Source: Symsagittifera roscoffensis (lineage: Eukaryota > Xenacoelomorpha > Acoela > Convolutidae). From it: 64,000 bases of DNA. The position numbers and the translations under genes were made by a program. The stretch is taken from positions 45,696,381-45,760,380 of the forward strand of contig NC_087065.1 in assembly GCF_963678635.1 (NCBI RefSeq), given 5' to 3'. A model generated the notes under the pieces. It was not told the DNA's origin, ran no database searches, and was given only the letters and a program-made list of their open reading frames with translations. Of this stretch, positions 49,402-57,639 are shown piece after piece. Position 1 is the stretch's first letter. The number at the start of each line of letters is the position of its first letter.

Positions 49402-51086
49402 TTACAAATAAGTGGGTTGTTAGTTAGATGGATCATGATTGGTTAATATTAAATACTTTACAGTGGTAAAATATCTAATTTATCCAATCATAAAATGTAG
49501 TTTAGATCAGGTTCCACCCATCCGGGTTTTACAGAGTTTTTTAGAATAGTCTTTCTGCAATTCAAAGGATGGATGATGGACGTTTGGTATTTGGCGAACA
49601 TCATAATTCTTCTGGGTTCTCTTGTTAGAGAAGTTCCAGGTTCAATCGCTGTGTCTTCTCATGACAACGACTGGGTTTTCGCAACAAACTCAAATCTGAT
49701 TTCAGAATGGTTGGCTATGACAGGTTTTTCTGTTCCATGTAGAGAACTTCTTTTGGGTTGACCTTGTCTGGGAATGGCGTGGAGATTGTGCGTGGAGGGG
49801 ATGCCTGGTTACTCGGATCTGTACGTATACTTGAACATCGAGGTGGTCATTGTTCTAGTTCAATGAAGTCCTTTTCTGCGAAGTCAAGTCGTACTCTAAA
49901 TCGTTTGAGTTGTGATTGTGGGCGGCATGTTGATTGTGGTTGGCCATTCTTTTTCGAGTGTAGTGGGGTCATTTTGTCTTTGGATGTTCTTCTTTGGTGT
50001 TGTATGCTGATCTATATACTGCAAGATATAATTTACATTTTATAAAATTTTTATTAGTTTGGTGTTTTAATTATGATTTTGGTTAGTTGTTTTCACAAAA
50101 GCTTTCTGTTTTAGTTCAGTTATTTTGAAGAGTTACTCACCCTTGAGTACCTCTTATTAAAAATAGAAGTGTGGTCACAAAGCGTGGATGTAGCGCGGTG
50201 GGTTAGGCCGGCTATAGAGCATGCTCAGGACGTCCTCTCTGGTGGGTTAGGCCAGGAGTGGGAGTATGATTTCGTGCGTTTTCTGTGAGAGGTCCTGTTA
50301 TGTGATAACTTTTTATGTTGGGTTTATTGTGGATTTTCTTATGTTTCGTTGGTTGTGTCCTTTTTTCAAAAATCAAATTGTTTTTGGTATGGGTTTGTTG
50401 TGTTTTATTATTTCTTTCTTAGACTTTATAATAGTCTTCAAAAGAATAAATTATCCAGTTTTAAACTGGGTTAATCCGGTTTGGGTACCGTTGGTTTCCT
50501 TTTCTTAGTCATGCTGTTATTCTATGTGTTGTGGTGTTTAGTAAGCTGCATTGGTTAGTTTTGTTTAGTATAAAACTCCTTTCCAACCGGGTTAAAGGAA
50601 AGTTCGAAACTTGTTATCGTGTGTTAGAGTTGTTGAGAGTGAAAGCTTGAAACTGAAATTCATTATTTTAAACAATTCTTCGTGGGCGAGCTGTGCGAGT
50701 ATGGATAGAATTCTTGTGCGAGTGAATGGAAATATTAAAAGGTTAGTACTGCATTTTCGAATTATCAATTTACTACATAGAATTTCAATTTCACTGCTAG
50801 TTTTGGGGAAAATTAAGTTACAAATTTTTATCATTGTTAGAATTACTGCTTTTAGGGAAATAATTTATGAATTAATTTACTACATTGGTATGAATTTTAT
50901 TTAATTTAGCTGGTGCAAAAGATTATTAGAGTTTGGAACAATTTGAAGAAGTTTTCTGTTTTTTATTTTTCTTTTGTGTATTTTGCAGATGATCGTGAGA
51001 TGAAGGTTAAAAATCAAAATGAGACATGGATAAAGAATGGTTAGTTTTTTAATTTGAATTTATTAGTTAAGAATATGATAATTTAT

Positions 51087-51093
51087 ACTTACC
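51087..51093 (-). promoter_or_regulatory. Consensus 5' splice site right after the last ORF
   Basis: The minus strand reads TAA-CAG-GTAAGT: the stop codon of the 602-aa ORF (51098-51096) is followed directly by a perfect CAG/GTAAGT donor. No matching acceptor was identified downstream. Confidence 0.5.
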
Positions 51094-51095
51094 TG

Positions 51096-52904
51096 TTAGT
51101 CGTCGGGGAAAAAACCGTGGGGGAAGATGTCGTGTATTATGTCGGAATTAGTTAGTATTTTTGCTAGTATGCGAATGATGTTTTTAGTTTGAAGCAGTGG
51201 CCAAAGCAATTGAAGTGCTTTAATGGTTTTTAGTTCTTCAGTGCCAACTGCAAAATCATAAGGTGTGTTTTGGATGAGATTATATAATTTGTGATTGTAT
51301 TTAGTGTTGTGGATGAATTCTAATATTGGGATTTCTATAGGTTGAATAAATTCATGTGGGATAAGGAAGGTTCTGGATTCTTCTGCGTTGAAGGTCTTTG
51401 TGATGGGACAAAAAATATACATTTGGGTTATGGGATCATAATTGCGAAGAATACCGTGAAGGTTAGTATCTTTGATGCAATATGTGAAGTTAAGAAAAAA
51501 TGGTGAAGTGTACTTAGAGTTAATAAATTGAAAACGGTGGTGTGGTTGTCTTGATGGAGTGTGTAGATCAAAGTGATTTTGTATGAAGCGATAATATGTA
51601 TATGTGTGGGTTTGTTTAGTGCGTAACATAATATCGTGTGAGCAGTGCAAATCTCTTTCATGTGGTGCAAGGAAATGAAAGGTTAGTGAAAATAATTGAA
51701 ATTTTTCTTTAAAACTTTCGTAAGATTGTGTGTCGGTTAGTGCTTCAGAAATGATGTGATCGAATTTGCGATCAAATATATTGAGTGTAAATACATATGG
51801 TGTTTTGATGAAAAATTTTTCTGTGATTTGTGGGTTAGCGAAACGGTCATCATCTAAAAATTGGTCTTGGTTAGTTCGGATGATGTTGTGATTGTAATAT
51901 TCTAGCGTGTATTCGTTAGCTCGGGGTGCAGTGTATGTTTTGAGTGATTTTTTATATTCTATATAAGTAAATTGTATATGTGTTAGTGGTGTGGTGAGTC
52001 GATATAGCATATCTTTATTTCTTTCTATATCGATGTGAGTATTCGATAAAGGTAGGCAAAGGGGATTAGTAAAATGATAATATGATGTCCAATGAAGTGT
52101 AGGCATTAAAACTTGTTCATCTACAAAATTACGTGTGTCGTTAGTGTCGTTAGGGGTGTTCAAGGTATACTGTGGAAATGAGGGTAGGGTGATGGCTAAA
52201 AAATCTTTCGTGTTAGTGTGATTTGGATGATTAATATATTCACGGGCTGTTCCTGGTTTTGTCGGAAATGGATGGTTCGGGAATTTTCTTTTGAAAGTGC
52301 GATAAGCTCTATTAGTGCTATTTGATGATTCGGTGGATGTGGAGGATGGTGCTAATGATGCGGTATAAGCTGAAGAGGGTGTAGGGGTAGGTGGGTTTAA
52401 TGATTCTATTGTGGATGAAATCTGGTTTATAGTGGAATTTTCAAGGTGGAAGGGTTGTTGTTGTAGGGTGATAAAATTATCTAGTTCCTGGGAGATTTGG
52501 GGAGTATCTGGAGAATTGGATGATCGGTCTGAATGAAATGAAGAGTAGGTTGGGGTAACTTGTGAAGCATAAGAGGGTGTAGAAATCGATGGGAGTGGGT
52601 TATTTGGCGGGATTGGTTGAAAAGGGGGTTTTGAAAAAACTGAGGGGTTGGTTTGAAAATTATTGGATGGAGATGGTTCAGAGTCTGCAAATTCATCAGG
52701 GGTTTCAATATCTGGGTTATTGAGTTGTGAGATGGAGTATAAAACTGAGATATGTGAGTTAGTGTCTGAATTCATGCCTGATGTTACATTATTGGTTGGG
52801 AAATCGGGTGGCGGGAAAGCAAAAAGTGGAATTATTGTAATTGGAGTGTTGAGATTGGTTGGGTGGGAATTTGAGCGGTGTAGGGATTCAAGTTGTCGGC
52901 TCAT
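51096..52904 (-). CDS. Unrecognised 602-aa protein, last ORF of the env-bearing retroelement
   Basis: It starts at an ATG that overlaps the TGA of the upstream membrane ORF as ATGA (52904-52901). The first ~210 residues are Pro/Ser/Thr/Asn-rich and low-complexity, including YASQVTPTYSSFHSDRS. About residues 210-600 look like a folded, aromatic- and His-rich domain (WTSYYHF, FSLTFHFLAPHERDLHCSHD, FFLNFTYCIKD, ending HGFFPDD). No signal peptide, transmembrane segment or known catalytic motif is visible. I do not recognise the family. Position as the last gene before the LTR, as with accessory genes of complex retroviruses, suggests an accessory or structural role, which is inference. A consensus splice donor follows the stop codon. 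Confidence 0.75.
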   Translation of the reverse strand: MSRQLESLHRSNSHPTNLNTPITIIPLFAFPPPDFPTNNVTSGMNSDTNSHISVLYSISQLNNPDIETPDEFADSEPSPSNNFQTNPSVFSKPPFQPIPPNNPLPSISTPSYASQVTPTYSSFHSDRSSNSPDTPQISQELDNFITLQQQPFHLENSTINQISSTIESLNPPTPTPSSAYTASLAPSSTSTESSNSTNRAYRTFKRKFPNHPFPTKPGTAREYINHPNHTNTKDFLAITLPSFPQYTLNTPNDTNDTRNFVDEQVLMPTLHWTSYYHFTNPLCLPLSNTHIDIERNKDMLYRLTTPLTHIQFTYIEYKKSLKTYTAPRANEYTLEYYNHNIIRTNQDQFLDDDRFANPQITEKFFIKTPYVFTLNIFDRKFDHIISEALTDTQSYESFKEKFQLFSLTFHFLAPHERDLHCSHDIMLRTKQTHTYTYYRFIQNHFDLHTPSRQPHHRFQFINSKYTSPFFLNFTYCIKDTNLHGILRNYDPITQMYIFCPITKTFNAEESRTFLIPHEFIQPIEIPILEFIHNTKYNHKLYNLIQNTPYDFAVGTEELKTIKALQLLWPLLQTKNIIRILAKILTNSDIIHDIFPHGFFPDD

Positions 52905-53641
52905 CGTGGGCTAAAAAAATTATTATTTTGAGACTGAAAAGCGGTGGTATGGGGTTGTTCTATAATTTGTTCATATGTATTTTCATCTAGTGGATGGTGT
53001 GTCATTATATGTTGAATGGGACTTTGTGATATGGTTGGTCTAAAAGTTGGATTATGTGTTATTGCTAAATTTCGAAATTTTCGTGGGACTAGTGATAGTG
53101 GATGGTTATGTGGTAGGGGTGGTAACTGTGGTGCTGTAGGCGTTATGTCTACATTGTTATGTTCTTCGTCGTATGTGTTCTGTCTTGTTGCTATTTTTGT
53201 GTTGTATTCTTTTATTTGTGCGTCTAAAAGAATTTTGTTTATTGATGATGAAAAAATTCCAAAAAATCCTGCAAATAGTATGCGTGCTACACTTGCTTGT
53301 GTATTTACTTGTGTGTGTATAGCGCATGTATTATAGATTCCTTTTAAAAGCGAAAAAAGAAATCCTATAAAGTTAAACATTGCGTATAAAATAGTCAATT
53401 TTTCTAAGATGTAGTAGGGCCATCCTAGAAAATCGAGAATTTCATTTTTAAGGGTGACAAAACTGAAAATATTTATAGATGAAATATCTTGTGGTCTGTA
53501 TTTTTCACCGTTTAGATATATATAGTCTTTATTGTCTTTAAAATATCCGCTATAGTCTTGTGTATAAATATCTGCAAATCCTGCTGTTTCGGCAAGTTTG
53601 CGTAAGTTTTGGTCAATTGATTGTCTTTGTATAGTGTCCAT
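52901..53641 (-). CDS. Membrane-spanning ORF, probably C-terminal (TM) part of the envelope
   Basis: 246 codons in the same frame as the envelope ORF upstream; its ATG directly follows that ORF's TAA. It could be a separate protein or the downstream half of one interrupted envelope. Residues about 75-110 (WPYYILEKLTILYAMFNF and onward) are strongly hydrophobic, and a second hydrophobic segment (ILFAGFFGIFSSSI) lies near residue 130. A hydrophilic tail of about 100 residues, rich in Pro, His, Asn and Gln, follows. This matches a transmembrane anchor plus cytoplasmic tail. The end overlaps the next ORF by 4 nt (ATGA). Confidence 0.7.
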   Translation of the reverse strand: MDTIQRQSIDQNLRKLAETAGFADIYTQDYSGYFKDNKDYIYLNGEKYRPQDISSINIFSFVTLKNEILDFLGWPYYILEKLTILYAMFNFIGFLFSLLKGIYNTCAIHTQVNTQASVARILFAGFFGIFSSSINKILLDAQIKEYNTKIATRQNTYDEEHNNVDITPTAPQLPPLPHNHPLSLVPRKFRNLAITHNPTFRPTISQSPIQHIMTHHPLDENTYEQIIEQPHTTAFQSQNNNFFSPR

Positions 53642-55519
53642 TTAAGTTAATAATTCTTGGAATTGTTGTGTTCTAATATGATGTTGGATATCGGATTTTG
53701 AATATATTCCAATTGATTGTAGGTCAATATTTGGGTTTCGAGCAATAGCTCTGATGCTTTCAGGTGAAAATTTTTTGAGTGATTGCATTAATGTGGGATA
53801 TGGGGTAAGAAGGTAATATTTATCTTCATCAGGGTTCAGTTGAACTACATTGTGGCTATTTTCTGATCCACATGGGACTGCGGTATCCCAAAAATAGGTT
53901 CGTCTTGAAAGCGTGTCAACGAAATGTACTTTATTCTTATAAAAGATAGGGATTCTTTTATAGCATCGTTTATCTTCAAAAACATATAGTGGTGATACTT
54001 TTTTGGTACAGGTATAAAACCATAAAATTTTTCCTTCGTAGTCTAAAAAATTTGATCTATTTCCTGATAGTAAATATCCTGCGTAGGGTATTTTTAATAC
54101 TGCTAGTGCAAGTGATTGTAGGATTTGTGTCCTTTCTAATTCGCATAGTTGGTGAAGTGTTTCTAATTCAGATAGTGACATTTCTTGAAAAATTCGGCTA
54201 ATTGTGTAGTCTAATTTCATATCTAGGTGAATATCATAGTGGATTTTACCGAAATATGTACTATTCATTAGTGATAGTTCTTGTAAACGTGTGCTTCTAG
54301 TGTCATAGGGCTTTAGATGTCCACCAGGTTGATTTTTACTTTTTTGAAAATCAACTGGTATATATGATGTTCCTTCGTTTATAGGGTGACTTGTGGCGTA
54401 TGGGTCGATTTTTACTTTTCCAGTGGTCATGTCGAATCCTTTTTCGTATTCAACTAATATCTCGGAGTATTGTGTTTTGTGGAGTGGATTTCTGTATTTA
54501 CATGCAAGTTCTGTTTCTTGATATATTTGAAAACGTGTCAATTTATTTTCCATATTGTCTATGTTTCTAGAATTAGAACTTTGTCTTCGTGATGGATGGA
54601 CTTGTTCATATGGAATTGATTGTATAAAATATTTTTCGTGAAATTTTATCATACGAGCGTGTATTTTTGCTACTTGAAATGTTGTACATGTGTCTTCGGG
54701 GAACCAAACAATTGTTGCTTGTGTTCGTGTTGTAGGGTCACAATAGCCTTGGTCGTTTTTACAAGGTAATCTTATTCCTTGATAGATCATTGTGTTGTCT
54801 GATAAATCGCGTGTGAGTTGTATTTTTTCGAGTTGTATTTTCCAATCGAAAAACATGATTTCTTGATATCCTTTATTTTTTGTGTCTGCTTTGCAGTTTG
54901 ATGGGTCATTTATACCAATGTGTGGTATCCAGTGTTTATCGTGTATATCATAAGTTAATCTTCCGTGTGCGCCGTTGTATGGGTATTTTTCATCTAATTT
55001 TATATGTCCTTGATATCTTTCAAGTTCTGCTTGATGTACAGAATCTGCAAAAACTTGGAAATATACTAATTTTCTATCTGTGTTTTTACTTCTTGTGATA
55101 TTGAGTCTTAGTAACTCGTTTTTACAATCTTCGGGATTGAGATGTAGAAGTCGTTCGATATTACTTTGGTAGAATGATTCGTGGTCAAGTCGGTTTTTAT
55201 TTCCATTTGAGACTTGTGAACAATGTACTTTCTTTTCGGAAAATGTTGCTGTGAATTTATATCCTATAACTGTTGTTGCTCGGGCTTTTGAATAAAGTGT
55301 CGCTATTACATTTGTTGTTTCTATAGCTTGTGGTTCTGTTTCGCATTGTGATACTTGATTTATTGCATATTTGTGTAGTGTTTTTTGTTCGTTTTCTTCA
55401 CAATCGTAATGTGTTACTAATAAATCTTGGGGTCCTGTGCGGGGGGAAGGGTTTATGTTTTCATTGGAGGTTACTAGAAAAAGGAGTTGGAGAAAAATTA
55501 AAATTTTTAGAATATACAT
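53642..55519 (-). CDS. Envelope-like glycoprotein ectodomain ORF
   Basis: 625 aa. It starts with a hydrophobic signal peptide (ILIFLQLLFLV, residues 4-14) and is followed by a Cys-bearing ectodomain opening HYDCEENEQ, then AINQVSQC. There are N-glycosylation sites such as NITRS and NSTYF, and about a dozen cysteines. The position after integrase with a downstream TM region fits a retroelement envelope. The YDC...C opening recalls glycoproteins of jingchuvirus-like RNA viruses and of retroelements that acquired them, but this is from memory and unverified. The ATG overlaps the end of the upstream ORF by 13 nt. It ends in TAA immediately followed by an in-frame ATG. Origin (env capture) and function (cell entry or vesicle transfer) are inferred. 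Confidence 0.72.
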   Translation of the reverse strand: MYILKILIFLQLLFLVTSNENINPSPRTGPQDLLVTHYDCEENEQKTLHKYAINQVSQCETEPQAIETTNVIATLYSKARATTVIGYKFTATFSEKKVHCSQVSNGNKNRLDHESFYQSNIERLLHLNPEDCKNELLRLNITRSKNTDRKLVYFQVFADSVHQAELERYQGHIKLDEKYPYNGAHGRLTYDIHDKHWIPHIGINDPSNCKADTKNKGYQEIMFFDWKIQLEKIQLTRDLSDNTMIYQGIRLPCKNDQGYCDPTTRTQATIVWFPEDTCTTFQVAKIHARMIKFHEKYFIQSIPYEQVHPSRRQSSNSRNIDNMENKLTRFQIYQETELACKYRNPLHKTQYSEILVEYEKGFDMTTGKVKIDPYATSHPINEGTSYIPVDFQKSKNQPGGHLKPYDTRSTRLQELSLMNSTYFGKIHYDIHLDMKLDYTISRIFQEMSLSELETLHQLCELERTQILQSLALAVLKIPYAGYLLSGNRSNFLDYEGKILWFYTCTKKVSPLYVFEDKRCYKRIPIFYKNKVHFVDTLSRRTYFWDTAVPCGSENSHNVVQLNPDEDKYYLLTPYPTLMQSLKKFSPESIRAIARNPNIDLQSIGIYSKSDIQHHIRTQQFQELLT

Positions 55520-56682
55520 GTGTATGACAATCCTGAGTATGGGTTATAAAATGTGATGTAACCAATTGTCTTTTTGGTATATCTGTCGTATTTGTATATC
55601 ACTTCAGTTGTTATAAATGGTGGTGGTAGGGATTGAGCTGTTATATTTGGTGGGTTTAATGGATAGGGATGTTGAGTAATGTTGTTTAATTTAACCGTGA
55701 TTTCAAATTTTAATTGTAGACTATTTTGTTGGAGTATTTGGATGTTATGATCACGAATGTCTTCGTGAATGTCTTGTCTATATTGCAGTCTATTTAGTGC
55801 CCAGTTGTGGAGTCGGTTACTTTCAGGGTGTTGTCCAAATAATGGTGGAGGTGCTGTGAATGTATTCCAGTCTAGTCTTAAAGGAATATTTGTTGATGAT
55901 TGTTCTCGATATCTAGCGTCGAGGTTATTTGGGAAATTTAAGTTAAAAGGCGGTGGTGAAATCTGGTTTATTGATGGTGTTGATGGTAGTGATAATGTTT
56001 CTGGTAGTGATGAGGATGTTGTTGTATCCGTAGAAATATCTATTGGATCATTGATTAAATTTGGTTCACCTTGTGTGAATGAATGTGTTGTCCAGTATGG
56101 TAGTCGTGATGTTTGGTTTGTGGGGTTAAAGGGGTTTTCACGGACTTGTTCAGATGTTGGTGTTGAACCTAAGTAATCTGAGGGTAGGCTTGAGGTGCTA
56201 CGTTGTGAAAGAAGCGTAGGGGTTTCTGGTAATATGCCAATGGGGTTTTCTCGTGTACTTTGTGATGGGGATTGAGGTATATCAAAATGAACTCGGGGAG
56301 TTTGAAAATTTCTGTTTCGTCGAGGATGTATAATTTGTCTATTTATTTCGACTGTATTTTGGTTTTGACTAGGATTTCGTATTCTACTTAATTCTTGTGG
56401 TAGTGTTGGGTATAAATTATATGTTGGTTTGCTTAGAGGTGCTTGTCGTTGAACTGGTTCTAGTGGTTCAGATAAGCGAGCGTGTCGTTCTTCAAAGGTA
56501 TATGGGTTATCTTGAAAAGAAATTCGTGTGGATGTTTGGGGGTTTTGGGTAGTTGAAGATGGTGTTGGGTTATTTTGGGATGATGTCGGTGAAGACTGAC
56601 TGAGTGATTGTTGGTTAGCAATTATTGATGGTTTTTTATTTATTCTTTTAGTGGAAAAATTTATGTTTATTATAGTATTCTT
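55507..56682 (-). CDS. ATG-less 391-codon Pro-rich ORF, probably expressed by splicing
   Basis: An uninterrupted frame of 1176 nt with no ATG anywhere. It opens exactly at the AG of a strong 3' splice site (pyrimidine run then TTTTTCTAG, ending 56683), whose TAG is also the stop that closes the frame upstream. It therefore probably takes its start codon from an upstream exon, as env of errantiviruses does. The first ~280 residues are Pro/Ser/Gln/Asn-rich (SQSSPTSSQNNP, TSTRISF, FNPTNQTSRLPYW). The C-terminal ~110 include FGQHPESNRLHNWALNRLQY, a Gln/Asn-rich helical stretch and PPPFITTEVIYKY. No known domain. Composition resembles the N-terminus of the 602-aa ORF at the end of the same block, so the two may be functionally related. 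It overlaps the envelope ATG by 13 nt. Confidence 0.7.
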   Translation of the reverse strand, partial: KNTIININFSTKRINKKPSIIANQQSLSQSSPTSSQNNPTPSSTTQNPQTSTRISFQDNPYTFEERHARLSEPLEPVQRQAPLSKPTYNLYPTLPQELSRIRNPSQNQNTVEINRQIIHPRRNRNFQTPRVHFDIPQSPSQSTRENPIGILPETPTLLSQRSTSSLPSDYLGSTPTSEQVRENPFNPTNQTSRLPYWTTHSFTQGEPNLINDPIDISTDTTTSSSLPETLSLPSTPSINQISPPPFNLNFPNNLDARYREQSSTNIPLRLDWNTFTAPPPLFGQHPESNRLHNWALNRLQYRQDIHEDIRDHNIQILQQNSLQLKFEITVKLNNITQHPYPLNPPNITAQSLPPPFITTEVIYKYDRYTKKTIGYITFYNPYSGLSYTCIF

Positions 56683-56836
56683 CTAGAAAAAGAAATAGGA
56701 GGATTGTTGCTAGGGCGAATTTGATGATTGCTTTCTTTATACATTTGCATATTGTCAAGATGAGGGATGATAGAAATGTTATAAAAATTACAAATAGTAA
56801 AAAAATATCTGTTCTACTAAAGATGGTTCGTATCAT
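56648..56836 (-). CDS. Small two-TM membrane protein candidate
   Basis: 62 aa from an ATG (context AAATGAT). Two hydrophobic segments (IFLLFVIFITFLSSLILTI and FALATILLFLFL) are separated by CKCIKKAIIK, and a basic tail ends KHKFFH. It lies between integrase and the ATG-less ORF and overlaps the latter's splice acceptor and first codons in another frame. It could be a viroporin-like accessory protein or chance in an A-rich region. It lies in a +1 relation to the following ORF. Confidence 0.4.
   Translation of the reverse strand: MIRTIFSRTDIFLLFVIFITFLSSLILTICKCIKKAIIKFALATILLFLFLEEYYNKHKFFH
56674..56700 (-). promoter_or_regulatory. Strong 3' splice site for the downstream ORF block
   Basis: The minus strand reads CCTCCTATTTCTTTTTCTAG before the exon base at 56682. 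The following frame is open for 392 codons from the first base after AG. Confidence 0.6.
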
Positions 56837-57639
56837 TTAGATAAGTTTTGTGAATCGTACCTGTGGATATAGTCAATAGCTTTTGAAAGCTGGAGGTATA
56901 GTTCAAATATGGAATAGAAAATTTAAAAAATATTGCAAAAAATGATTAAGATTATTACAAAAGATTCAAAGGTATCAAAATAAAATATGATTAAAAGTTT
57001 AAATTTCGTTAAAAAGTTTATGAGAATGTTAAGAATTATGTTGACTGGTCGAGAGAAGAGCATTTAAGAAATGGCTTCTCGATCGAATATTTTTTGTTGT
57101 TTGAGGCAATTTTCAAGTGTGGTCGAATTATTTATTGGTTTTTTGACAAGTGGGTTGAGTTTTGTGAAAAATTTTTGGGGGCGAATTTTATGGTGATCGG
57201 GAGGTCTTCTTTGTCTTTATTTTTATTTGTCAAGTGATCTGGAGTATTTTTGAGATTTTTATACTTTAGGCTAATTAAATTGGTCGTTTTTTTTACTTTA
57301 GGCTAATTTAACATATTTGTTTGGGGGGTATTTGAGATCGGAGTTGGGGAAATATTGTTGATCTTTGGGTTATTAGATAAGGGAGGGTTATGATATTATG
57401 GTGGTATTTATTTTAGTTGTCAAGTTGGAGTGGTTTGCTTATTTTTGACCTGGAGGACGCAAAGTTATAGTTATAGATATGCCTGGAGTTTAATATCGTT
57501 CGTCTAGTTGGAAGGTGACGGATTAGATGAATCCTTTTGGCTAATTTTGAACTAGAATCGTTGCTTGTTTGTCAGCATGTTATTTTGAAAAATGAAAGTT
57601 CAAAATATTTCAGAGGTGCAAAGATTATGAAATATAAAA
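56837..57639 (-). other. Non-coding spacer between integrase and the env block
   Basis: About 800 nt without an ORF, in the retroelement's composition. Minus-strand TCCACAG/GTACG at about 56865-56875 could serve as acceptor or donor. A short TACTTTAGGCTAATT word is repeated at about 57260 and 57293. No recognised motif. Confidence 0.4.

Larger units (their letters stand above)
49090..51086 (-). repeat. Probable 3' LTR / 3' non-coding region of the env-bearing retroelement
   Basis: Same T/G-rich plus-strand composition as the minus-coded ORFs to the right, and no long minus-strand ORF. It contains, in element direction, a TATA-like TTTTATAAAATG (about 50040), a 13-bp perfect hairpin (49401-49374) and AATAAA (about 49308-49303). 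That order is expected for U3-R-U5. Exact LTR ends cannot be set because the partner LTR lies beyond the window. Confidence 0.4.

Noticed and set aside
52905-52920. Possible -1 frameshift from the membrane ORF into the 602-aa ORF at the T7 run
   Set aside because: On the minus strand a -1 step at the T7 run would meet a TAG immediately in the new frame. The ATGA overlap is the better explanation.
55769-56176. 135-codon plus-strand ORF starting MSCLYCSLFSAQ
   Set aside because: It is the antisense of the ATG-less Pro-rich ORF; the composition and frame continuity favour the minus strand.
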